From: WJMD01 sp964596015
GTDB lineage: Bacteria; Joyebacterota; Joyebacteria; Joyebacterales; Joyebacteraceae
Assembly (NCBI GenBank): GCA_964596015.1
Contig: CAZQSB010000011.1
Span: forward strand, 1-64,000
Length of the DNA: 64,000 bases
Reading direction: 5' to 3'
The translations under genes were made by a program, and so were the position numbers. Positions 1 to 7,873 of this stretch are shown here, piece after piece. Under the pieces are notes generated by a model. It was given only the letters and a program-made list of their open reading frames with translations, searched no databases and was not told the origin of the DNA. Position 1 is the first letter of the stretch; each line of letters starts with the position of its first letter.

Positions 1-519
1 GACGTCGCCGGGCTTTGCGGCGGCGTTCGTCACAACGCGCCTCGGGTCGACCGTCCCGACCACGGCGAGTCCGTACTTGAGTTCGCGGTCGCTGACGGAG
101 TGCCCGCCGAGCGCCACGGCGCCCGCCTCCGTGAGCTTCTCGATCCCGCCGTTGATGATCTCGGCCATGATCTCGAGCGGCAGGTCGCCGTCCGGAAAAC
201 ACATCAGGTTGAGCGCCATGAGCGGGCGCCCCCCCATTGCGTAGACGTCGGAGAGCGAGTTCGCGGCGGCTATCCTCCCGAAGTCGCTCGCGTCGTCCAC
301 GATGGGCGTGAAGAAGTCGGTCGTGAAGACGAGGGCCCTCTCCTCGTCCAGCAGATACACGCCGGCGTCGTCCGCCGTGCTCGTTCCGACGAGCACGCGC
401 GGGTCTTCGAGGATCGGCAGTCTGGCCAGCACCGAGGCGAGGTCCTCCGGACCCAGCTTCGAAGCTCAGCCGGAGCATCTCACCTTCTGGGTCAGCTTCA
501 GGATCTCTTCCCTCGTCAC
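1..519 (-). CDS. selD: Selenophosphate synthase SelD, selenocysteine-containing, 3' end beyond window
   Basis: Makes selenophosphate from selenide and ATP, the selenium donor for Sec-tRNA. Read from a GTG at 519 (GGAGGG just upstream), 173 codons lie in the window and the gene runs off the left edge. An in-frame TGA at 468-466 is codon 18, in the context C-S-G-(TGA)-A-S-K-L-G-P. This is exactly where SelD proteins carry their catalytic Cys/Sec, followed by the conserved Lys. Downstream the frame is clearly SelD: a D-D-A-x-V-Y segment, TTDFFTPIVDD, DFGRIAAANSLSDVYAMGG and GGHS. The TGA is therefore read as selenocysteine, not as a stop. Ordinary ORF calling would stop at it and lose the N-terminus. 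It lies 91 nt downstream of glmS, probably in the same transcript. Family identity is certain; Sec insertion is inferred from position and context. Confidence 0.93.
441..468 (-). promoter_or_regulatory. Putative bacterial SECIS hairpin with UGA of selD
   Basis: Bacterial SECIS elements are hairpins inside the reading frame directly after the UGA, with an exposed apical loop roughly 16-30 nt downstream that binds SelB. Counting U of the UGA as 1 (position 468), GGUCC at 16-20 pairs with GGACC at 24-28, leaving a GGA loop. The five perfect pairs and the spacing fit. A second self-complementary run (GCTTCGAAGC) sits between the UGA and the hairpin. Fold and SelB binding are inferred. Confidence 0.55.
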
Positions 520-610
520 AATCCCTCCGGCGCCCGTCGGACGCCCGGATGCGGGCCGCCGGGCGACGCTTCTTCGCGACCCTCCGGCGGCGGTTCTCTC
601 TGCGGCGGGG

Positions 611-2440
611 CTATTCCACCGTCACGCTCTTCGCGAGGTTCCGGGGCTGGTCGACGTTGCACTGCCTCTCGACCGCCACGTAGTACGCGAGAAGCTGCAG
701 CGGGATGACCGAGAGGATCGGGGTCAGGTGCGGAAGCGTCCTCGGTACCTCGATGACATCGTCGGCCGTCTTGTCGACCTGTCCGTCGCCCTCGCTCGTC
801 AGGGCGATGATCCGCCCCCCGCGCGCCTTCACTTCCTGCATGTTCGAGAGGATCTTCTCGTAGAACGCGTCCTGAGGCGCCGCGAAGACGACCGGCATGT
901 TCTCATCGATGAGAGCGATCGGGCCGTGCTTCATCTCCGCCGCGGGATAGCCCTCGGCGTGGATGTATGAGATCTCCTTGAGCTTCAGAGCCCCCTCAAG
1001 CGCAACCGGATAGTGGTACCCGCGGCCGAGGTAGAGGAAGTTCGAGTGATGCGCGTACTTCTTCGCTATCTCGGCGATCTTCTCGTGGCTCGAGAGGATG
1101 CTGGCGATCTGGTCCGGGATCCGCTCCATGGCGTCGACGATGCGGCGGCCCTCGGTGACGGAGATATTGCGTGCGCGCCCGAGCATCAACGCCAGGGCGG
1201 CGAGCACCATGAGCTGAGAGGTGAAGGCCTTCGTGGACGCGACCCCGATCTCCGGGCCCGCGTGGACGTAGACCCCTCCGTCGCTCCTGCGGGCGATCGA
1301 TGAGCCGACCACGTTGACGATGCCGAGAGCGATGGCGCCGCGCCGCTGGGCCTCGGCCATCGCGGCCAGCGTGTCGGTCGTCTCTCCCGACTGGCTGATG
1401 ACCACAGCGATGTCCTCGGGACCGATGACGGGGTTCCGGTAGCGGAACTCGGACGCGTACTCGACATCGACGGCCACGCGCGCAAGATCCTCGATCATGT
1501 ACTCGCCGATGAGCCCCGCGTGCCACGACGTGCCGCACGCCAGGATGATGATGCGTTTCGTCTCGTTCATCGCCCTGCGGTGGTCCCTCAGGCCTCCGAG
1601 GAACGCGTCGCCCGCTGCGGAGATGAGACGGCCCCGCACCGCGTCCATGACCGTGCGCTCCTGCTCGAAGATCTCCTTGAGCATGAAGTGCGGATAGCCG
1701 TTCTTCTCGATCATGTCGATGTTCCACGTGATCTTCTCGACGTCCTTCTTGATGAGCTCGTTCTCGAGCGTCGTCGTCGAGAAGCCGTCCGGAGTAGCCG
1801 TCACCATCTCGAGATCGTCGAGATAGACGACGTCGCGCGTGTAGCGGACGAGGGCCGCCACGTCCGACGCCACGTAGAACGCGTCTCTGGCGATGCCGAC
1901 GACGAGCGGGCTTCCGTTCCTCGCCCCGACGAGCTTGTTGGGCTCGTCGGCGTGGATGACGGCTATCCCGTAGGCTCCCTGGACCCGCGCGAGCGCGGCG
2001 CGGACAGCCGCTTCGAGATTGCCGTCGTAGTGTTCCTCGATGAGATGCGCGAGCACCTCGGTGTCGGTCGCGGAGTGGAACGTGTGCCCGGACTCCTCGA
2101 GCGACCGTCTGAGGACACGGTAGTTCTCGACGATGCCGTTGTGCACGACGGCGATCCTGCCGGTGCAGTCGAGTTGAGGATGGGCGTTCTCCGTCGACGG
2201 CTCCCCGTGGGTCGCCCAGCGTGTATGCGCGACGCCGGTCGAGCCGGAGACCGGCTCCTCGTCCAGGAGCTTTCTGAGATCGTCGATCTTGCCCATCGTC
2301 TTCCTGACGGACAACCCGCCGTTCTGGACAACGGCGAGCCCCGCCGAGTCGTACCCCCGGTACTCGACGCGGCGGAGTCCCTCGATGAGCGCCGGCACGG
2401 TGTCTCTCTCAGCCGTGACGCACCCGATGATCCCGCACAT
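611..2440 (-). CDS. glmS: Glutamine--fructose-6-phosphate aminotransferase (isomerising)
   Basis: Converts fructose 6-phosphate and glutamine to glucosamine 6-phosphate, the first step to UDP-GlcNAc for peptidoglycan and LPS. 609 aa, the usual length. The N-terminus MCGIIGCV puts the glutaminase nucleophile at Cys2. The N-terminal glutaminase domain shows the R-W-A-T-H-G motif. Two SIS sugar-isomerase domains follow, and the C-terminus DQPRNLAKSVTVE carries the essential Lys. The start at 2440 is chosen over a longer frame because Cys must follow the initiator Met and AAGGAG stands correctly upstream. It follows glmM by 16 nt, so consecutive pathway enzymes are co-transcribed. No GlmS-ribozyme-like leader can fit in the short gap. 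Confidence 0.98.
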   Translation of the reverse strand: MCGIIGCVTAERDTVPALIEGLRRVEYRGYDSAGLAVVQNGGLSVRKTMGKIDDLRKLLDEEPVSGSTGVAHTRWATHGEPSTENAHPQLDCTGRIAVVHNGIVENYRVLRRSLEESGHTFHSATDTEVLAHLIEEHYDGNLEAAVRAALARVQGAYGIAVIHADEPNKLVGARNGSPLVVGIARDAFYVASDVAALVRYTRDVVYLDDLEMVTATPDGFSTTTLENELIKKDVEKITWNIDMIEKNGYPHFMLKEIFEQERTVMDAVRGRLISAAGDAFLGGLRDHRRAMNETKRIIILACGTSWHAGLIGEYMIEDLARVAVDVEYASEFRYRNPVIGPEDIAVVISQSGETTDTLAAMAEAQRRGAIALGIVNVVGSSIARRSDGGVYVHAGPEIGVASTKAFTSQLMVLAALALMLGRARNISVTEGRRIVDAMERIPDQIASILSSHEKIAEIAKKYAHHSNFLYLGRGYHYPVALEGALKLKEISYIHAEGYPAAEMKHGPIALIDENMPVVFAAPQDAFYEKILSNMQEVKARGGRIIALTSEGDGQVDKTADDVIEVPRTLPHLTPILSVIPLQLLAYYVAVERQCNVDQPRNLAKSVTVE

Positions 2441-2456
2441 GTGCTCTCCTTGAGTT

Positions 2457-3791
2457 CTATTCCGCGAGCCGCGAGACCGCCCTCTCGACGAGCGCCTCGG
2501 CCTCACCGGCCGTGGCCGCCTCGGCGATCACACGCAGCACAGGTTCCGTCCCAGACATCCTAGCGTGAACCCAGTGGTCGGTCCAGCAGGTCTTGGCCCC
2601 ATCGGTGAGGTCGTGCTCACCTTCCGGAAACGCCGACGCCATGATGTCCGGGATCTCCCCGGCCCGCTCGCGCGGGAAGTCGACCTTTCTCTTGACCATG
2701 ACGTACGAGGGGATGCGCGCCACGACCGCCGACAGGTCCTCGCCCGACCGGGCCAGGGCCGTGAGGATGAGGGCCGCCGCCGTCGACGCGTCCCGGCCCG
2801 GGTGCACGCCCGGCAGTATGACGCCCCCGTTCCCCTCTCCACCTACGACGGCCGAGACCTCGAACATCTTCTCGACGACGTTGATCTCACCGACGGCCGA
2901 ACGATGCACCGGCACGCCGAACCGGGCGGCGACGTCGTCAATCATGCGGCTCGTCGAGACGTTCGCCACGACCGGACCCGGCGTGACGGCGAGCACCTCT
3001 CCCGCCGCGAGGGCCAGCGTGTACTCCTCCCCGACGGCCCGGCCGGTCTCGTCGACGAGGGCCAGGCGGTCGGCGTCGGGGTCGCATGCCAGACCGAGCC
3101 GCGCGTCCTCGTCGGCGACCCGCCGGGCCAGTCCGGCGATGTTCTCCGGCACCGGCTCCGCGCCGCGGGAGAATCCCGCTCCTGGATCCGTCGAGAGCTC
3201 GATCACCTCGCATCCCAGCAGGCGGAGCAGCCGGGGCAGGATGACGGAGCCGGCGGCATTGACGCAGTCCACGACCACGCGCATCGACGCCCCCTTCACG
3301 CGTTCGGCGTCGACGTGCCGCGAGGAGAGCACCCGTTCGATGTGCCGGTCCACGGCTCCTTCGAGGACCGACGGAGCCGGCCCCTGTCTCGCGGGGAGCG
3401 GCGGGCCGTCCGCGAGGTCGAAGAGCCGCTCCACGGCGTGGGCCTTGAGGAACACGCCCTCCCTCGAGAAGAACTTCAGACCGTTGTCGGTTTCGGGATT
3501 GTGGCTGGCGGTGACCGAGACTCCGCCCCCCAGACCGGCTTCCCGCACCATGAGCCCGATGGTCGGTGTCGGGGCCACGCCCACGAGCCGGGCGCAGACG
3601 CCGCCTTCGCGGAGGCCGGCCGCGACCGCGTCCACGAGCGCGTCGCCTCCGCGCCTGGAATCCCACCCGATCACTACGTCCTCACCGCCGACGGTCTCGG
3701 CGAACGCGCGGGCGTAGCGCGAGGCCATGTCGGCCGTGATGTCGACGCCGGTCGTCCCACGGACGCCCGACACGCTTCGGATGAGCGTCAT
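2457..3791 (-). CDS. glmM: Phosphoglucosamine mutase / phosphohexomutase family
   Basis: Alpha-D-phosphohexomutase, most likely interconverting glucosamine 6- and 1-phosphate, given that glmS is the next gene. 444 aa. The phosphoserine loop TASHNP puts the catalytic serine at Ser96. The metal loop DPDADR has Asp at 237, 239 and 241. The sugar-binding loop reads GGEGNGG rather than the GGEQSGH of classical GlmM, a version shared with phosphomannomutase/GlmM-like enzymes. A phosphomannomutase role therefore cannot be excluded from sequence alone. The start overlaps the stop of the upstream TPR lipoprotein gene by four bases (ATGA), indicating translational coupling. Confidence 0.88.
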   Translation of the reverse strand: MTLIRSVSGVRGTTGVDITADMASRYARAFAETVGGEDVVIGWDSRRGGDALVDAVAAGLREGGVCARLVGVAPTPTIGLMVREAGLGGGVSVTASHNPETDNGLKFFSREGVFLKAHAVERLFDLADGPPLPARQGPAPSVLEGAVDRHIERVLSSRHVDAERVKGASMRVVVDCVNAAGSVILPRLLRLLGCEVIELSTDPGAGFSRGAEPVPENIAGLARRVADEDARLGLACDPDADRLALVDETGRAVGEEYTLALAAGEVLAVTPGPVVANVSTSRMIDDVAARFGVPVHRSAVGEINVVEKMFEVSAVVGGEGNGGVILPGVHPGRDASTAAALILTALARSGEDLSAVVARIPSYVMVKRKVDFPRERAGEIPDIMASAFPEGEHDLTDGAKTCWTDHWVHARMSGTEPVLRVIAEAATAGEAEALVERAVSRLAE

Positions 3792-5527
3792 CTGCCTCCT
3801 CCGGACGCTGCAGCACCGGGAGTGGACTCGAGCCTCTCGAGGGCAAGCGCGGCGGCCTCGGCACGCTCGGTCCCGGGATAGGAATCGATCACGCGGCGGT
3901 ACGCCGCGCGCGCGGCCTCGAGGTCCTGGAGCTCCCGCTCGAGCACCCAGCCGACCGCGAGCGCGGCGCGAGGAGCATACTCGGTCTCCGGATGCAGCTC
4001 GAGCACCTCCCGGTACACCTCGAGCGCCCTGGCCGCGTCGTCGAACCGGAAGAGCTGAAGTTCGGCGAGAAGGAAGCGGGCCCGCGCGGCCTCTTCCTCC
4101 GGGCTCAGGGCCGTCGTGTCTCCCGCGGCTGAGGCCCGTCGCCGTTCTGTCTCAGGCGGGGCCACCGGCGCCGTTCGGGCCGTGTCGGCGACCGCAGCGG
4201 TCGTGTCCGGAACCGCGATGGTGGTGTCGGGAGCCGCGGCCCCCGTGTCGGCGACCGCGGCGGTCGTGTCGGGAGCCGCCGCTCCCGTGTCGGCGACCGC
4301 GGCGGTCGTGTCGGGAATCGCGGCCCCCGTGTCGGCGACCGCCCCGATGGTGTCACGTTCGCCGCTCACGGCGCCTTCGGCCGCGGACGCATCGCCGTCC
4401 CCCGGCGCCTCGTCCGCGGCCGCGCGCTCCTCGACCATCTGCTCATAGTCGTCGATGATGCGCCTGTACTCCCTGAGGCGCACTATGTCGTCGGCCGCCT
4501 GCGTGGCGAGCTCCGCCGTCTCGCCTCGGGCGAAGGCGTCGCGCGAGGCCCTGAACGCCTCAACGGCGCCGTCGAGGTCGCCGAGGGCGTCCCTCCTGAC
4601 GACGCCTATCCGGTAGTACGCCTTCGAGGCGCCCTCCGAACGTTCGTGGGAGGCGGCGATCTCCTCGTATGTGTTGATGGCCCGCTCGTGTTCGCCGAGG
4701 GCCTCGAGCGCCAGACCCTTCTGGAGCTCGACGCGGTCGAGCTCGCCGCGGTCGATCGTGCGCCCTTCGAGGTCGACGGCGACCTCGAGCGCAGACTCCG
4801 CCCGTCCCATCGTCAGAAGCACCTCCGACAGGCGAAGCCGGGCCTCGAACGCGAGCGTGCGCGAGGCCGTCTCCTCCGGGACCCGGGCAAGATGGGCGGC
4901 CGCGTCCTCGTAGCGTCCCATGGTCGCGTAGTTCTCCGCGGCGCGGAACCGGATCTCCGCCCTGCGGTCGCTGTCGGGGAACCTCTCGAGGGCCGTCATG
5001 TAGGCCTCTGCCGCCTCGTCCAGGCGCCGTCTGGCGACCCGCGCGTCTCCGATGAGGAGCAGCGCGTCGTCGGCCAGCTCGCCGGGAGGCTCGGCGTAGG
5101 CCACGCCCGCGAGCAGTTCCTCCGCCGTGACGGGATTGCCCTGCTCGATGAGGACCGAGGCCAGAGCGTACTCGGCCTCGGGCCGGAGCTCGCTTTCGGG
5201 ATAGAGCGAGAGAAGGTCTTCCAACCGTTCCTGAGCAGACTCGTAGCGACCCTGGTGAGCCAGCGCCCGCCCCATGAGCAACAACGCATCGTCGGCCCAC
5301 GACGAATCGGAATGGAGTGCGATGACCCTGCCCGACTTCTCGATGACGCGGTCGTAGAGCTCGCGCTCCCTCGCCGTGGGCTCAGTGTCGGGCGCCCGGT
5401 TCTCCCGGATTGCGGCCGCCTCTGCCGCGGCCTCCCGCGCGTGATAGAAGGTGTTGTAGTAGACGCAGCCCGCGAGCGTCAGAAGAGCGAGCAGGACGAC
5501 CGCGAGGGCGATGATGCTCCGTCGCAA
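3788..5527 (-). CDS. TPR-repeat outer-membrane lipoprotein with Asp-Thr-Ala-Pro linker
   Basis: Predicted lipoprotein of about 579 aa: a short Arg-rich start, hydrophobic core and lipobox L-A-G-C with the lipidated Cys at about 21. The TTG at 5527 is preferred because GGGAG stands eight bases upstream and it clears the pyrR stop; a longer frame to 5623 would overlap pyrR. About 370 residues of TPR-like helical repeats follow (patterns such as Y-P-E-S-E-L-R-P-E-A-E-Y-A). Next comes a low-complexity linker of 14-residue repeats (4183-4354) and then two more TPR units at the C-terminus. Such proteins usually scaffold envelope assemblies. The specific partner is unknown. It sits between pyrR and glmM in one run. 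Confidence 0.8.
   Translation of the reverse strand: MRRSIIALAVVLLALLTLAGCVYYNTFYHAREAAAEAAAIRENRAPDTEPTARERELYDRVIEKSGRVIALHSDSSWADDALLLMGRALAHQGRYESAQERLEDLLSLYPESELRPEAEYALASVLIEQGNPVTAEELLAGVAYAEPPGELADDALLLIGDARVARRRLDEAAEAYMTALERFPDSDRRAEIRFRAAENYATMGRYEDAAAHLARVPEETASRTLAFEARLRLSEVLLTMGRAESALEVAVDLEGRTIDRGELDRVELQKGLALEALGEHERAINTYEEIAASHERSEGASKAYYRIGVVRRDALGDLDGAVEAFRASRDAFARGETAELATQAADDIVRLREYRRIIDDYEQMVEERAAADEAPGDGDASAAEGAVSGERDTIGAVADTGAAIPDTTAAVADTGAAAPDTTAAVADTGAAAPDTTIAVPDTTAAVADTARTAPVAPPETERRRASAAGDTTALSPEEEAARARFLLAELQLFRFDDAARALEVYREVLELHPETEYAPRAALAVGWVLERELQDLEAARAAYRRVIDSYPGTERAEAAALALERLESTPGAAASGGGR
4183..4354. repeat. Coding tandem repeat, 42-bp unit (14 aa)
   Basis: Roughly 3.5 copies of a 42-base unit inside the TPR lipoprotein gene. 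The units encode DTGAAxPDTTAAVA variants, rich in Ala, Asp and Thr. The frame stays open, so this is a flexible periplasmic linker that could vary in length between strains by slippage. Confidence 0.85.
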
Positions 5528-5558
5528 ACGATGTCTCTCCCTGAAGAACCTCGGTCGC

Positions 5559-6131
5559 TCAGGCTGGCTTCCTCGACTCCGCGGGTCGCGAGATCGACTG
5601 GATGACGACGCCGTCCTCTCCATCCTTCTCCTTCATGCGCACGCCGATGATCTCCGACGAGGACGTGGGGACGTTCTTCCCCACGTAGTCGGCACGGATG
5701 GGGAGCTCGCGATGCCCGCGATCGATGATGACGGCGAGCTGTACGAAGCGCGGTCGCCCGAAGTCGATGATCTCGTCCAGGGCGGCGCGAACGGTTCGCC
5801 CCGTATAGAGCACGTCGTCGACGAGCACGATCGACTTCCCCTGGACGTCGAAGGGAATGTCGCTCTCGTTGACGACGGGCTGCTCGGCCACGGTCTTGAG
5901 GTCGTCGCGATAGAGCGTGATGTCCAGAACACCAACCGGAACGTCGACGCCCTCGATCTCCCGGATCGCGTCCGCGACGCGGCCGGCGAGGAACGCGCCT
6001 CGCGTCTGGATGCCGATAATGGCCAGGTTGTCGGTGCCGCCGTTCCGCTCGAGGATCTCGTGGGAGATCCTGATGATGGCCCGCCGGAGGTCGTTCTCGT
6101 CCATCACGCGCGCTTTCGTGCGCATCTCCAT
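5559..6131 (-). CDS. pyrR: Bifunctional PyrR: pyrimidine attenuation regulator / uracil phosphoribosyltransferase
   Basis: 190 aa, matching the family length. PyrR binds pyr mRNA in response to UMP and also makes UMP from uracil and PRPP. The PRPP-binding motif VLVDDVLYTGRT is intact, and the N-terminal M-D-E-N-D-L-R-R-A-I-x-R-I-S-H-E-I-L-E block is typical of PyrR rather than Upp. The ATG at 6131 has GGGAG six bases upstream; the longer in-frame extension to 6299 would overlap the ATPase gene and looks unlike protein. No pyr biosynthesis genes and no obvious attenuator lie in the window, so here the enzymatic role or action in trans is likely. Confidence 0.93.
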   Translation of the reverse strand: MEMRTKARVMDENDLRRAIIRISHEILERNGGTDNLAIIGIQTRGAFLAGRVADAIREIEGVDVPVGVLDITLYRDDLKTVAEQPVVNESDIPFDVQGKSIVLVDDVLYTGRTVRAALDEIIDFGRPRFVQLAVIIDRGHRELPIRADYVGKNVPTSSSEIIGVRMKEKDGEDGVVIQSISRPAESRKPA

Positions 6132-6252
6132 GGCTATCTCCCGGATGAGTGCAGAACCGAAGCCGTTGGTTCCGTCCGCGAATCTACCAGAGAGGCCCGT
6201 CCCGCCGCAAGCCGTGAGGCCGGACGCCCTTCTCGAGGGACCGCATCGAAAC

Positions 6253-7053
6253 TCAGCCCAGAAGCGCCCTTCGCACGGGGCCGGCCGCCGCGGATCCACT
6301 TTTCTCGAGCGCCGCGACGAGCGCGTACTCCATCGGTGGCTCGAGACCCAGCTCGACGAGGCCGTCGACGCCGGCCAGGACGTCGCTCGCCTCCCCGTCG
6401 TGGACGATCCTCCCGCGGCTCATCACCACGACGCGCCGGGCGAGCTCAGACGCCAGGTCGAGGTCGTGCGTGACGAAAACGACGCCGGTCCCCTCGTCGC
6501 GCTCCGAGCGCATGAGCTCGACCACCCTGGACCTGGTGCCCGGGTCGAGCCCCGCGGTCGGCTCGTCGAGCAGCAGGAACGGCCGTCCCAGCACAAGGAT
6601 GCTCGCGATGGCCGCCCGCCGGGCCTCGCCGGCGCTCAGCGTAGAGGGCTCCCGGCCCAGAAACTCGTCGGCATCGAGAGCCGCGCGCCGAAGCGCCGCC
6701 TCGACACGCTCGCGCACGGCGTCGTCCGGGACATCCTGTCGCCTGAGCCCGAAGGCCACCTCGTCGAAGAGGGTCTCCTCGAAGAACTGGTCCTCGGGGA
6801 ACTGCGCGACGAGACCGACGCGACGCCTGTGGTTCGCGCCGCCGCCGCCGGGCTCGACGCGGGCGACTCCCGTGGTCGGGGTCCTCAGTCCCGCCATGAC
6901 GTCGAGGAGCGTCGTCTTGCCGGACCCCGTCGGACCAACGACGGCGACGCACTCTCCGATCTCCACGGAGAGCGTCGCCGGAGCCAGAGCGGGCGACGCC
7001 TTCCCGCCCTCGTTCCGGTAGACGACGGCCGCACGTTCGAGCTCAATGCGCAC
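6253..7053 (-). CDS. ECF-type transporter ATPase (EcfA2/CbiO-like)
   Basis: ATP-binding subunit of an energy-coupling-factor vitamin/metal importer. 266 aa from a GTG start at 7053. Walker A GPTGSGKTT, a Q-loop in the ECF-typical Q-F-P-E-D-Q-F form, signature L-S-A-G-E, Walker B LLLDEPTAGLD and switch His in VTHD. The signature is degenerate (LSAGE for LSGGQ), as often in one partner of an EcfA pair. The start overlaps the end of the first ATPase gene by 11 bases, so the two probably form the heterodimer. No EcfT or S-component is adjacent in this window. Confidence 0.9.
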   Translation of the reverse strand: MRIELERAAVVYRNEGGKASPALAPATLSVEIGECVAVVGPTGSGKTTLLDVMAGLRTPTTGVARVEPGGGGANHRRRVGLVAQFPEDQFFEETLFDEVAFGLRRQDVPDDAVRERVEAALRRAALDADEFLGREPSTLSAGEARRAAIASILVLGRPFLLLDEPTAGLDPGTRSRVVELMRSERDEGTGVVFVTHDLDLASELARRVVVMSRGRIVHDGEASDVLAGVDGLVELGLEPPMEYALVAALEKSGSAAAGPVRRALLG

Positions 7054-7873
7054 CGACGCCCCCTTCGCTCACCGCTGCGATGAGCTCATCGAGCGAGAGG
7101 ACCTCCGGGGGCACGGGAAACCCGCTGGAACGCAGCCGGTCGGCGAGCCTGGCGCCCCGGGGACGGTCGAGGCCCCACTCGTCGAGCTCGGGCCTGGAGA
7201 AAAGGTCGGCCGGTCGGCCGTCGAAGACGACCGTCCCCCCGTGGAGCACGACCGTCCGGGGGGCGAGCGCGATCTCGTCTGGGAACTGCGTCACGTGCAC
7301 GATGGTCCTCGTCCCGTCGGAGGCGAGCCCCGCCATGAGGTCGAGGACCTCCGCTCGTCCCCGCCCGTCCAGAAGAGACGTCGGCTCGTCGAGAGCGAGG
7401 ACGTCGGGCCGCATGGCGAGCACGGCGGCGATGGCGACGCGCTGCTTCTCGCCGCCCGAGAGCGTGTGCGGGGCCCGCGTCAGGAGCCCCGTGAGCGACA
7501 TGTCGCCGGCGACGCGGGCCACGCGGGACCGGATCTCCTCTGAGGGAAGCCCCAGATTCTCCATGCCGAACGCAAGCTCCCGTTCGACGGTCGTGCTCAC
7601 GAGCTGATTGTCGGGGTTCTGAAAGATGAGTCCCACGCCGCGCCGCACCTCCCACACGCGCGTCGGGTCCGACGTGTCGACGCCGTCGACCAGGACGGCG
7701 CCGGAGGTCGGGAGCAGGAGCCCGTTCATGAGCTTGAGAAGGGTCGACTTGCCCGAGCCGCTGGCCCCCGCGACGGCGACGCGCTCACCGGCGGCGAACT
7801 CGATGTCGATGTTCGAGAGCGCAGGCGGGCCGTCTGTCTCGTACCGATAGGTCACGCGCGAGAAGCGGATCAA
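7043..7873 (-). CDS. ECF-type transporter ATPase (EcfA1/CbiO-like)
   Basis: Second ECF ATPase, about 276 aa. Walker A GASGSGKST, Q-loop FQNPDNQLV (the ECF hallmark), signature LSGGEKQR, Walker B LALDEPTSLLD, and switch region reading V-T-Q where a His is normally expected (HVTQF). This may be the non-canonical site partner of the downstream ATPase. The start is a TTG whose last two bases lie in the stop of the LysM/TPR gene (TTGA) with GAGGGGGAG just ahead; the longer frame upstream is that gene's shadow. The substrate is unknown because the membrane partners are not encoded here. Confidence 0.88.
   Translation of the reverse strand: MIRFSRVTYRYETDGPPALSNIDIEFAAGERVAVAGASGSGKSTLLKLMNGLLLPTSGAVLVDGVDTSDPTRVWEVRRGVGLIFQNPDNQLVSTTVERELAFGMENLGLPSEEIRSRVARVAGDMSLTGLLTRAPHTLSGGEKQRVAIAAVLAMRPDVLALDEPTSLLDGRGRAEVLDLMAGLASDGTRTIVHVTQFPDEIALAPRTVVLHGGTVVFDGRPADLFSRPELDEWGLDRPRGARLADRLRSSGFPVPPEVLSLDELIAAVSEGGVGAH

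Noticed and set aside
460..475. TGA in the selD frame as a frameshift or pseudogene
   Set aside because: Frame continues with conserved SelD sequence on both sides and the codon is exactly at the known Sec/Cys site.
4183..4354. Tandem repeat as a CRISPR array
   Set aside because: Direct adjoining repeats without spacers and in frame within a coding sequence.
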